DNA from: a virus
DNA length: 21,474 nucleotides
IMG/VR virus record: IMGVR_UViG_3300027801_000191
Coordinates: 1-21,474 of that record
Reading direction: 5' to 3' (one strand)
Part shown: positions 1 to 8,800 of the stretch, piece by piece
How positions within the stretch are numbered: the first letter of the stretch is position 1
Layout of the letters: the number at the start of each line of letters is the position of its first letter
The notes under the pieces: model-generated
Database searches by the model: none
What the model was told of the DNA's origin: nothing
The model's input: the letters and a program-made list of their open reading frames with translations, nothing else
Translations under genes and position numbers: made by a program

Positions 1-1438
1 CTTTCCTAAAAGAAAACACAGTAGTTTCTTAGATGCAATTACTTTTGCTAATAGGGGTGCTGGTTACTTTAAAGGTACAGGAAAAATTAGCGACATATCA
101 TTAACACCTGATTTACACATTGGTTATTGGGAAGTTAGAAATGGCGCACAACAATTATTACTTGGTTCGGACCAAAACCTTAGTGGTGTAGATGGTACTG
201 GTGCGGCTGGACATGTTATTACTTTAGTGGGTACTGCGGTGGATGCTTGGGCTACAGTTAACGGTGCGGCAGTTAGTGTTACTAACGTAGGATATGGTAT
301 TGTAGGAGTTCCGGGCGCTGGTAATACTGATGATGGATTTTACTTTTCATATGGTGGAACTTCGGCGGCTACTTTAACACACGTAAAAATATATACAGAT
401 TATACTTTCTCAACTAAGGCTTCGGGTGGACATGCCGCAGTTTTAGCCAGCCTTCCTTGTTTACAATATTATAACGGTACAAAAAATCATGGTGTAGAAC
501 CGGGTCGAGTATATGGGTATGTTACTAATCCTCTAGGGGCGACGGCGGAGATTGATTTAGTAGCACCTGCGCAAGGTACTGATAATGATTTTATAGGTCT
601 TGCGGCTTTAGACCAAGCAGGTACGGCAGATTCACACTATCAATTACCAACAACCGCAAAAGCGATAGTTGCTGGCAATAATAAACATATATTTCTTGAA
701 CCTACTTTGGCTACAGAATTTTATCCTTCTTATACTATTCGTGTAGGTCGTGAATCTAAAGAACATACATTTACAGGTATGGTTTCTACAAGACTTTCTC
801 TTAGCGCAAATCTAAACGAATATGTTATGGCATCTGTTGATTGGTTAGGACAAGCCGAAGCAAATCCTACGGCTGTTCAGACATCAGTAGGTTATTCCGG
901 TTTTGATTTAGATGCTTTACATTTTTCCGGTGCTGAATTATATATAGATGGTTTACTAGCAACAACAGTAAAAATTCAATCAGTTAGTTTAGAGATAAAT
1001 ATTAACCGTGATTTAGATTCTGCTTACGCAGTAGGTAGTAACACTATTCAAAGAATCCCACCATCAAGAACAAGAGAAATCACAGGAAGTATGGAGTTTA
1101 ACGAAATTTTATATGATGGTGATAATACTTTGTTAGGAGAACCAACTTACAATCAATTAGCCGGAACTGCGGCAGGTAGTTCAAACGTACACAAAATTCA
1201 AGGTGGTATAGGTCGCCCTGCTCTTAAATTCCAATTCCAAGATGGAACTAAAACAGATTTTATAGAAATAAATTTATTTAACGTAAGGTTTGAAGCGCCC
1301 GAAGCATCAGTTAGTGGTCGTGACCCAGCAAGAATGACAGTAGGATTCCAAGCATTCTTTGATTCAAAAGAAGACGGTTCACAAAAATCAATTGAAGTTA
1401 AGATGAAAGGTAGTAAATTACAAGCATCAGATTATTAG
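1..1438 (+). CDS. Major tail tube protein, 5'-truncated by window edge
   Basis: The frame is open from base 2 with no stop, so the gene begins left of the window; 478 residues are visible and a GTG at 227 is only an internal codon. The last third (from about base 920) has the pattern of siphovirus tail tube proteins (Phage_tube_2-like): alternating short beta strands, 'IQSVSLEININRD', then a 'GSNTIQRIPPSRTREITGSM' stretch, and finally 'MTVGFQAFFD'. Tube subunits stack as hexameric rings to form the tail channel. Position agrees: it lies directly before the small chaperone genes and the tape measure gene, the usual siphovirus order. It is long for a tube protein, so the first half may be an extra surface domain. 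A sheath protein is the main alternative, but the module has no separate tube or baseplate wedge genes. The family call rests on pattern and position. Confidence 0.7.
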   Translation, partial: FPKRKHSSFLDAITFANRGAGYFKGTGKISDISLTPDLHIGYWEVRNGAQQLLLGSDQNLSGVDGTGAAGHVITLVGTAVDAWATVNGAAVSVTNVGYGIVGVPGAGNTDDGFYFSYGGTSAATLTHVKIYTDYTFSTKASGGHAAVLASLPCLQYYNGTKNHGVEPGRVYGYVTNPLGATAEIDLVAPAQGTDNDFIGLAALDQAGTADSHYQLPTTAKAIVAGNNKHIFLEPTLATEFYPSYTIRVGRESKEHTFTGMVSTRLSLSANLNEYVMASVDWLGQAEANPTAVQTSVGYSGFDLDALHFSGAELYIDGLLATTVKIQSVSLEININRDLDSAYAVGSNTIQRIPPSRTREITGSMEFNEILYDGDNTLLGEPTYNQLAGTAAGSSNVHKIQGGIGRPALKFQFQDGTKTDFIEINLFNVRFEAPEASVSGRDPARMTVGFQAFFDSKEDGSQKSIEVKMKGSKLQASDY

Positions 1439-1443
1439 GTGAT
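1437..1443 (+). promoter_or_regulatory. Shine-Dalgarno site AGGTGAT
   Basis: AGGTGAT overlaps the stop codon of the tail tube gene and sits 3 nt before the ATG at 1447. It matches the archaeal 16S anti-SD consensus (AGGAGGTGAT) and fixes the start of the 73-residue gene. It also shows that this virus uses SD-led, coupled initiation. Confidence 0.6.
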
Positions 1444-1446
1444 TAT

Positions 1447-1668
1447 ATGTCTAGAGTAAATAAAGACTGGTTATATAGATTAGGAAGAATAATTCCCGAT
1501 GTTATGATAGACGAGTTACTAGCACTAGATGACGAAACTATAATTGTAGAAAGAATACAAAATTTACCTATGGGTAAAATGCCTGAGTACGAAGCGGCAC
1601 AAAAAATATTTGCAGATTCATTAAAACCAAAGAAAAAAGCCGCTAAGAAAAAAGCCGCTAAAAAGTAA
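1447..1668 (+). CDS. Small tail-module protein with Lys/Ala tail
   Basis: This is a 73-residue protein of unknown function, read 8 nt after the tail tube stop from an ATG with a good SD. Residues 1-60 look helical and mildly acidic ('IIPDVMIDELLALDD'). The last 12 residues are KKKAAKKKAAKK, encoded by a perfect tandem duplication of a 15-nt unit, so a compact N-domain carries a flexible, strongly basic tail. The position between tube and chaperones fits a tail completion, connector or accessory factor, but nothing in the sequence proves a role. The basic tail could contact nucleic acid or the acidic chaperone encoded just downstream. A weak A AAG slip site at the last codons could in principle fuse it to the next ORF, which is open in the -1 frame. 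Confidence 0.7.
   Translation: MSRVNKDWLYRLGRIIPDVMIDELLALDDETIIVERIQNLPMGKMPEYEAAQKIFADSLKPKKKAAKKKAAKK
1630..1659 (+). repeat. Perfect 15-bp tandem repeat (two copies)
   Basis: The unit AAGAAAAAAGCCGCT occurs at 1630-1644 and again at 1645-1659, in frame, encoding KKKAA twice. It looks like a recent slippage duplication that lengthens the basic tail of the 73-residue protein. Confidence 0.9.
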
Positions 1669-1679
1669 TCGTGATTACC

Positions 1680-1850
1680 ATGTCTAGGGCAGGTGCTTCT
1701 AGGCAATTTACAGAAACCTTTAAGAACAGTATTGGTACTTGGAGAATCAAGGAAGATGGTACAATCCGTCTTGTCAGTGAAGAGAAACAACAAAAAAAAG
1801 TTAAAGTGAATAGGAAGTGGAAGAGTGCCGGTAAAGAAAAAAGAATTTAA
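1680..1850 (+). CDS. 56-residue basic hypothetical protein
   Basis: This short ORF fills the gap between the 73-residue gene and the tail chaperone. It starts with an ATG at 1680 and ends with TAA at 1848-1850, overlapping the chaperone start by 26 nt. The product begins MSRAGASRQF and is Lys/Arg-rich towards the end (KQQKKVKVNRKWK). The middle, 'IGTWRIKEDGTIRLVSEE', reads like a short beta hairpin. The initiation region (GTGATTA, a short gap, ATGTCTAG) closely copies that of the gene at 1447, which supports real translation. It lies in the -1 frame relative to the 73-residue gene, so a frameshift fusion is an alternative. No family is recognised. Confidence 0.5.
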   Translation: MSRAGASRQFTETFKNSIGTWRIKEDGTIRLVSEEKQQKKVKVNRKWKSAGKEKRI

Positions 1851-2190
1851 ATTAGATGACGATACAACAGTGTGGGTACGACAAGCATCCGGTATGGAAA
1901 AATTAGCCATATCAAATATACAAGCAAGGGTATATAGAAAGTTTGTTACAAGTCACGGGGAAACAGACAAGTGGGGAGATGGAGTAGGATTAGATTTTTC
2001 TGCGGCTATGGATGAAGAAGGTGCTGGAATACAAGCACAAATAGACCAATGGTTAGTTAACTGTCTTTTACCGGAAGAAGGAAAAGATGTTTTTAACCCA
2101 AATTATTTTACTATTGAAGAATTAATGCCTATACTTGGTTTTGTCCGAGGTGACGACGAAGAAGGTGCAGTTAATTTTTTGAGTTCGTGA
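1825..2190 (+). CDS. Tail assembly chaperone, zero-frame product (gpG-like)
   Basis: This 121-residue protein starts at a GTG preceded by the purine-rich AGGAAGTGGAAGA. The opening ('KKKEFKLDDDTTVWVRQASG') is the usual start of tail assembly chaperones, which bind the tape measure protein and guide tube polymerisation around it, like lambda gpG. It lies immediately before the tape measure gene. The C-terminal half is acidic and ends '...EGAVNFLSS' at a TGA at 2188-2190. A slippery T TTT TTG at 2175-2181 and a hairpin at 2188-2204 at its end should divert some ribosomes into the -1 frame to make the longer gpGT-like form. The family is inferred from context, the acidic profile and the frameshift architecture rather than from a decisive motif. 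Confidence 0.7.
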   Translation: MPVKKKEFKLDDDTTVWVRQASGMEKLAISNIQARVYRKFVTSHGETDKWGDGVGLDFSAAMDEEGAGIQAQIDQWLVNCLLPEEGKDVFNPNYFTIEELMPILGFVRGDDEEGAVNFLSS

Positions 2191-2204
2191 GGGTCGCACC
2201 CTCA
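2175..2204 (+). promoter_or_regulatory. Programmed -1 ribosomal frameshift signal
   Basis: The slippery heptamer T TTT TTG (2175-2181) is in the correct zero-frame phase. It fits X XXY YYZ and lets both tRNAs re-pair in the -1 frame. A spacer of 6 nt (2182-2187) follows. Then comes the hairpin TGAGGGT-CGC-ACCCTCA (2188-2204): 7 perfect pairs with a 3-nt loop, extendable by a G-U pair. The zero-frame TGA is the first base triplet of the stem. The layout is a textbook stimulated slippery site placed between the two halves of a tail assembly chaperone. Confidence 0.8.
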
Positions 2205-2465
2205 TTATGTATGGCCTTTAAAGGCTCTTTACCTTCTAAACTATGGCAATTATATAACCAAGAAGGCGGTAAATATTTAATGGAGTTAGATTTGTTTGTG
2301 GCTTTAGAAATAAATAATATAATTACTAACTCTACTTTAAAAGCATCCAAGAAAAGTAAAAGTGGTTTAAGCCCTTTAAACGCTAATGATTCAAGTAGCG
2401 TAGTATCTAGAAGAAATAAAAGACGAGAAGATAGAAAAAAGCAACAAGGCTTAAACGACACTTAG
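2181..2465 (+). CDS. Tail assembly chaperone, -1 frameshift extension (gpT-like)
   Basis: The -1 frame runs from the slippery site to a TAG at 2463-2465. The predicted fusion is join(1825..2181, 2181..2465): 119 zero-frame residues plus 94 extension residues, 213 in all. The extension contains 'LWQLYNQEGGKYLMELDLF', then a Ser/Asn linker and a basic C-terminus (RRNKRREDRKKQQ). This resembles gpT extensions, which link the chaperone to the tail tube protein. A GTG at 2187 could start it separately, but it overlaps the stop, lies inside the hairpin, has no clear SD, and would give a protein without the chaperone N-domain. Fusion by frameshifting is therefore favoured. The 49-nt gap to the tape measure gene holds that gene's SD. 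Confidence 0.7.
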   Translation, partial: EFVRVAPSLCMAFKGSLPSKLWQLYNQEGGKYLMELDLFVALEINNIITNSTLKASKKSKSGLSPLNANDSSSVVSRRNKRREDRKKQQGLNDT

Positions 2466-2466
2466 G

Positions 2467-2478
2467 GTATCTAGATAC
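2467..2478. repeat. Perfect 12-bp palindrome GTATCTAGATAC
   Basis: This self-complementary 12-mer lies one base after the chaperone stop, in the short gap before the tape measure gene. As RNA it can form only a weak 4-bp stem, so if functional it is more likely a protein or restriction-type site in DNA. It may be chance. Confidence 0.4.
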
Positions 2479-2514
2479 GTAGTGAACCGTAAGGTAGTAG
2501 GGTGGAGTGTATGA

Positions 2515-5500
2515 ATGTTATTAATATCTGAAATACTTATACCGTATATGCCTATTATATTAGGTTTAATGGGAGTACTAATGACAGTACTCCGAACAGG
2601 TGCTTCACAAGTTGTCTTCGACGTTGTAGGTAGATTTCAAGCAGGTCGTTTAATTAAAGACGCTAAAACTCAAATGACTGTGTTTAATTCTTTGCTAGTA
2701 GATGGTTTAGGTATGGTGCAAGAAGCAGGGCAAGAAATGGCAGATGTTATGGATGCTTATATAGATTCTGTATTACCTAGTACTATAGCAATAGCAGACG
2801 CTACAATTGAATTACAAAAATTCGTAGCAGAAGGTGAAAATTTTGAAGAATTAAAAGAACAAGTAATGGAGATAGGTGCTAGTTTTGGTTATACGGGGGA
2901 CCAAGCACTTATGGCCGCATCTAAAATGGCACAGTTATCTTCTGTGTTAGGACAAGGACAAACCGCAGTAGGCGCACAATTAGGTTTTGAGTTCGGATTA
3001 ATAAGTGGTATGGAAACAGATAAAGCCATGCAAAGATTAGTAAATTTAAATCAACAGATTAAATTTATGACTAAAGGTACTACTGCTTTAATGAGCGAAG
3101 AAGAAAAAGGGCTTCATATAAGACAGAATACTTTAAGAGTATTAGACCAATTAAATACTGTGGAGAATAGGTCTGCGGCTACAATGGAACAAGTTACTTT
3201 TGTCATGAATCAATTCGCATCACAGGCTAATCTTACAGGAGAAAGTATATCGTTTATGGCGGCGCAATCAGCAGTTCTTATAGAGGCTGGTGAAGAACAA
3301 GGTAAAGGAGGTAGGGCACTAAAGGCTATATATGCTAGATTAGGGGCTGATACTTCCGGTGCGGCTACTGCTTTACAAGATTTAGGTATTGCTACCCATG
3401 ATGCATCGGGGGGATTAAGACCACTTTCTGATATTTTAGGTCAGTTAAATGAAGTATGGCCGGAAATGAATAGAGGGCAACAACAGAATATTACACAATT
3501 AATTGCTGGTAACAGACACTATACTAGATTAATCAAATTAATTGAAGGTTACGATAGAATGTTGCAGTTACAACATGAAGGTGAGATGGCTTTAATGCCT
3601 GCTCTAGAAGAAGTTAATATTAGATTAGACAGTAATATAAATAAATATAGAGAAGCAGAAGCACAATTATCAAATTACCAAGCAGAATTAGGAGATGCTT
3701 TGCTACCTACTTTAACTAAAGTTACAGAAAAGCAAGCATTATTTACTGCTTCTTTATCAGGTTTTGTTGAAGCAGGTGGTATGATTACTCCTGCTATTTT
3801 TGGTATAGGTAAAGCATTTCAAATGATAGGTGGCCCTTTATTTAACACTTTTATGATGTTTAGAAGTTTAGAAGTAGCAAGCGGTACTTTAGCCAGTATA
3901 ACTAGGGCTTTACAAGGGGAAGAAATAATATTGGCTACTGCTTATGGTAAAGGTGGAGCGGCGTTAGTAGATTATAGCAATAAATTAGGACAATTAAATG
4001 TGGTAAGGACTAATGAAATTAGAAGCGTAAGAAAGTCTTATGAAGGAATTAAAGACATTACCCATAGGCAACTGGAAAAGAATAGAAAATTAATAAAATC
4101 GGAATTATCAATGCAAAAGAAAAGAGATGTATTAGATAAAAAAGGTCAGCACAGGATTGCTATGGCAGAAAGAGAAATAAGCACAATGAGAAGTAAAGTA
4201 TTAGAAGCAAAGAAAGACAAAGCAAGTGTTGCAGAACTAAAAATAGTAGAAGATAACTATACTGAAACTATTGAGAGACAAAGTTTAGTTATAGAGGACA
4301 GTCAAAGAGCAATTAAAGGGAGAGCAAGAGCAAACGCAAAAAGTTTTAACACTACTAAAAAGTTAGGCAACGAAAACGCTAAGTTATTAAATAATGCCGC
4401 CGACCGTAGGGAAGCGATGGATAGAAAAGAAAGTGATAGATTGGCTCGCCAAGCCCAAAATTATATGAAATTTGCTGGGGGTGTTACTGCCGCAGGTGGG
4501 GCAATAATGATGTTAGCCCGAAATGAAGAGCAAATGCAAGTAGGTATGGCGTTGTCTACGGCAGGTATAGTATTCATGACAGCCGCACAAGTAAAAAATA
4601 CAGTAGCGGCAGGATTCTCTATGGTCGCTACTAAATTAAAAGATATACAATTAAAAAAACATATACTAACAACAATTGCGGCTTCTAAGGCTAGTTACGC
4701 TCACATGAGGGCTACACACGCAGAGACAGGAGCAATTGCCGCATCAACTCTTGTTATAAAGAAAAATACTACTGCTTTAGCAACGTGGATGGGTGCGGGA
4801 GTAGGAAAGACATTTGTCAAGAAAGCGGCGTTTTGGACAGCATGGGCGGCGGCGGTAGTTTCAAGTATTGCTCTAGTTAATATGGGTAGTAAAAAACTGC
4901 TTGAGCAACGTAAAAAACTGTCAGAAGGTTTACGTAACGACGTAGTAGACATAGAGTTAATAGGTAACGGTGCTGTAGACATACAAAAATTTAGAGAAAT
5001 GACTCTTGATGACACTATAAGCACAGTAGATATGCAGGGTTTAATGGCTCATCAACTAAAGACTATTAAAATGTATGAAAATGATATTACGGCTGATGGT
5101 AAACAACAACTAAATGATGCTAGAGATTTATATGCTACTTATAAAGATGTGCTTACAGTAAAACAACAAGAAGCATTCTTAGCGATAGATACTACTGACG
5201 CTAACAAAGACAATTTAGAACTTATGTTTGACACAATTGATGCCGTAAGAGAATATGAAAAACAATATGAAGGTACTATTGGGGCCATAAAGGAAATGGG
5301 GAATGCTTTTAGTTGGAATATGCAAAATACACCAGCAAAAGAGTTTCAAGCATTTGTAGATATTTTTGATGACTTAGCGGAGAAAGAACCAGCGATGGGA
5401 AGTTTAATTCAAGCCTTATTAAGTGGGGAGTTAGGTGACGTAGATAGTGTTCTTGATTTAGAGGCTTGGAAAAGCGGTCGTGCGGTTACTCCTTTACTTG

Positions 5501-5790
5501 ACAGTGCTATGATGGTAACAGATACTTGGCAAACTGCTACAGCAAGTTTAGTAGAATTTGCTAATGCTAGAGAAGAGTTATTTTATGGTATGAATGCCAA
5601 CAACATAACCGGAGATTTAATAAGACAAGTTAAACAAACAGGTGTTGAAAATTTAATAGCAAACACAGAAGTAGTAATGACAAATAATTTTAATGGTATG
5701 ACTACAAGAGAAGTAGCAAACGAAATATTAAGACAGATTAGTGATGGTGCTAGTGGCATAGGGGTAAATATTAATGCCAGTAGTATATAA
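2515..5790 (+). CDS. Tape measure protein (TP901 family)
   Basis: This 1091-residue protein sets tail length and is threaded inside the tail tube, and is often released on infection. The first 400 residues carry the TP901 tape-measure signature: 'KGGRALKAIYARLGADTSG' near residue 264, then 'LRPLSDILGQLNEVW', then 'AGNRHYTRLIKLIEGYDRM' near 331. Residues about 500-650 are charged and helical, suited to a coiled coil. Hydrophobic segments lie near 652-668, 676-695 and 772-792 ('FWTAWAAAVVSSIALVNMG') and could insert in the host membrane. The ATG at 2515 has an SD-like GGTGGAG shortly upstream. An ATG four bases earlier, in another frame, stops after six codons. If the usual rule of about 1.5 angstrom per residue holds, the tail is roughly 160 nm long. 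Confidence 0.9.
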   Translation: MLLISEILIPYMPIILGLMGVLMTVLRTGASQVVFDVVGRFQAGRLIKDAKTQMTVFNSLLVDGLGMVQEAGQEMADVMDAYIDSVLPSTIAIADATIELQKFVAEGENFEELKEQVMEIGASFGYTGDQALMAASKMAQLSSVLGQGQTAVGAQLGFEFGLISGMETDKAMQRLVNLNQQIKFMTKGTTALMSEEEKGLHIRQNTLRVLDQLNTVENRSAATMEQVTFVMNQFASQANLTGESISFMAAQSAVLIEAGEEQGKGGRALKAIYARLGADTSGAATALQDLGIATHDASGGLRPLSDILGQLNEVWPEMNRGQQQNITQLIAGNRHYTRLIKLIEGYDRMLQLQHEGEMALMPALEEVNIRLDSNINKYREAEAQLSNYQAELGDALLPTLTKVTEKQALFTASLSGFVEAGGMITPAIFGIGKAFQMIGGPLFNTFMMFRSLEVASGTLASITRALQGEEIILATAYGKGGAALVDYSNKLGQLNVVRTNEIRSVRKSYEGIKDITHRQLEKNRKLIKSELSMQKKRDVLDKKGQHRIAMAEREISTMRSKVLEAKKDKASVAELKIVEDNYTETIERQSLVIEDSQRAIKGRARANAKSFNTTKKLGNENAKLLNNAADRREAMDRKESDRLARQAQNYMKFAGGVTAAGGAIMMLARNEEQMQVGMALSTAGIVFMTAAQVKNTVAAGFSMVATKLKDIQLKKHILTTIAASKASYAHMRATHAETGAIAASTLVIKKNTTALATWMGAGVGKTFVKKAAFWTAWAAAVVSSIALVNMGSKKLLEQRKKLSEGLRNDVVDIELIGNGAVDIQKFREMTLDDTISTVDMQGLMAHQLKTIKMYENDITADGKQQLNDARDLYATYKDVLTVKQQEAFLAIDTTDANKDNLELMFDTIDAVREYEKQYEGTIGAIKEMGNAFSWNMQNTPAKEFQAFVDIFDDLAEKEPAMGSLIQALLSGELGDVDSVLDLEAWKSGRAVTPLLDSAMMVTDTWQTATASLVEFANAREELFYGMNANNITGDLIRQVKQTGVENLIANTEVVMTNNFNGMTTREVANEILRQISDGASGIGVNINASSI

Positions 5791-5808
5791 TGATAGTGAG
5801 TTGATAAA

Positions 5809-8800
5809 ATGGTTAGACCAGTAACAAGTAAATACGGATTTTGGTTAGCAGGATACTATGATGATTTCATGGGTGCTAGAGCCATCCCCGATGATTCTAA
5901 TAGCCCAAGTATAGAAAATACTTATGATTCAAAAACTGCTCATCATGGTAATATTTTAAACGGGGAGGCTAATCTAAATCCTAGATTTAGATGGTCTATA
6001 GTAGATAGGGAAAGAATAGGTAGTGTTTTAATTAGTACTGCTCTTAATAGATATCTTAAAAATAGAGGCAGTTATGAATTTGTTGGTAATGATACCATTA
6101 GACAAAACCATAGTAAATATGAAGGAACTGCTCAATTACAATATCCTGATGGTCATACTAATGCTAATAGAATTAAATTTGCTAATGGTACCGATACTGG
6201 CATAAGCGGTACTAATATTAATGGTTATCAATTATTTTGTAATGGTTATGATACTACTAATAAATATTTAGTACCTACAGGAACCACTGATGCTTCTTAT
6301 GGTAGAACTGATATGGAAGCATATTATACTAGTGCTGGTACTTTTAGTAATACAAAGTATGCAAACAAAATTGCTGGTACTTTTGCTAACGGTGCAGTTA
6401 GGAGTACTACTAGACAAACATCTTTTGCTAATTTAGCAGGAGTTTGGGAAGGGGAAGCGTTTGCTTTTACTGCTAGTGATACACCTACTAATTTATTTCA
6501 CCCAGTTAAATCCCCAAGCGGTAAACCTTTTTTAGTTATACAAACTACTTCTAGCGCACCTAGTAGTAACCCTACTATAGCATACGACGGTACTTTAAAT
6601 AGCAAATTAGATGGAGATATATTTACGGTAAGACTTTGTGTTAGGTCTTTTAGTGGACATAGTGTTACCGCAGGCAAAGAGCCACAAATTGTTTTTAATA
6701 TAGGTTATGCGGCTACTAATTTAACTAGTAGTTTAGGATTTACTACTACTCCCGCTATCAGTTATACTTGGAGGCCCGCTAGTCATCCTGCTGGTACAAG
6801 AGCATATACGTATGATTATTTTGGTGCTAGTTTTATAGGTACTGGTAGTAACACAAATATAGTGAACGATGATTGCTGGCTTGATTTTGATTTTGTAATG
6901 GATTATACTAATAGGAAATACAATGTTTATTGTGATGGTGAATTAATAGGTGATACTGAAAGTATGAACGGTACACCTACTGCTGAAAGTATGTATGGTT
7001 GGTCTATGAGTTTAGATGCTACTTACACTAAATCTTCTCAATATCTTATGTTAGATAGAGTAGGTTTAGTAAGACCATTAACTGACCATGTAAAGGATAC
7101 AGAAAAACTAACAGGTTCTCCTGTAACTGATTTAAGTATGAATTTACCTAATAATGGATTTAGTAATTGTAAAATTACAATTTTTGATGATGCTAACGAT
7201 ACAGATAATGACAACGTTTACGGAGAATTAGACGCTGATTACGCCCATAATAAATTAACTACTTTATTCAATACTGATAGTATAAGTAATTGGGAATTAT
7301 TAATTTTTGCTGATGTAGAAGTTAATAGAATAGATAGACCTATATGGAGAGGTATTGTTAAAAACTTTGAAATAGATGAATCAATAAGAAGTGGAAGAAA
7401 ACTAGCAATATCAGCAGAGGATAGAACTAGTTTATTAGATAAACAAATACCTGTTTGGGATATAGGGCAGGCTTCTTTGTCTACTACATATGGTTCTGAA
7501 ACCCCTTATTGGTTAAGTGAAACAGAAGGATATAAACATTTAATGAATTTTGGTTCTGAACCTCTTAAATTAACACAGAATAGTATTGGTTTTAATTCCA
7601 ATAAGTATTTAGAAGAGGCGCAACAAAGAACACAATTGTATAGTGGTATTCCTATACAAATGTATAATAACGAAGAAGTAGATTTTGGTCCTAACGAAGC
7701 CCATAAAGGGTGGGAAGGAATTAATATAGTTGGTTTTGGTAAAACAGTACGGGGCACTTATTTAGGTGATGGTAACTCTGATGTAAAAAGTTTTGTTGCT
7801 ATATCTGCTCCTAATAGTACTACCGAGTATGTTCAAAACAGTACCACACAAAAAATTAAAAATACTACTAACCCTAATTATAATAATAACACGATTACTT
7901 TACAAAATAAAGTAGATGTACCATCTAGTAACAGAGTAAGATACAATGAAGATACTGATACTAAACAAATTTTGTGGTATAATGGGTTAACTTATGAACC
8001 TGAAACTGCTAAAATAATATTAATTACAAATTATAGTGGGGCAATATTTCATACGTCTGCTGGTACTACTTATCAACAATGGATATCTTTTAATGTTTGG
8101 CAACCACACGTCAATAATTTAAAGACTGAACACACTAGTTTTTATATGGATGCAGACCCCGATTTAAATTTAGGTGATTATATATATGTTAATCATATGC
8201 ATGATAATTATAGTGATAAAACCACAAGTAAAATGCTTCATCCCTCAGTAAGAGGTAAACAGAAAGTAGTAAATGTAAAAAAAATACATAATTACTTTGT
8301 TGCTAGTAACGCTTTTACTTTTCAAACTAATTTTTTATGGGTAGTTACTACAGATAGACCATATACTGAAAACGGTAAAGGTGATTATGTCAATAGTACT
8401 TTGTTAAGTGGTAATTCTAGGTTTTCTTGGAGTAAAGACGTACAAGGTACTATCACACCTGCTAGTACTAATCATGCACTAACTAAATATAGAAATTTAC
8501 ATACTCAATGGATGACAGATTTACCTAAGTCATTGTGGTTTCAATATAGATATGGTCAAATCAGGGAAACTGCTTTTGGGAGTTGTGTACTACAAGCGTC
8601 AGTAGCAGTTAACGATAATAAAGTTAAAATAACTCAAGATTTATATAATACTTTAAACGCCGCTTCTGCTAAAAAACGAAGTGGGTGTGCAGAAATAGTT
8701 ACTAGTGGTACATCACAAGTTTATTCTTATGTTAAATTTATATATAAATATTTAATAGTAGATGGTAGTAATTATTATCTTGGGGGAACTTCTGATTTTC

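Noticed and set aside
227-229. GTG as the start of the first plus-strand gene
   Set aside because: The same frame is open without a stop back to base 2, with protein-like sequence, so the gene is truncated by the window edge rather than starting here.
1665-1678. Near-palindrome GTAATC-GT-GATTAC as a terminator or hairpin
   Set aside because: The two-base centre leaves no room for an RNA loop, and no U-tract follows.
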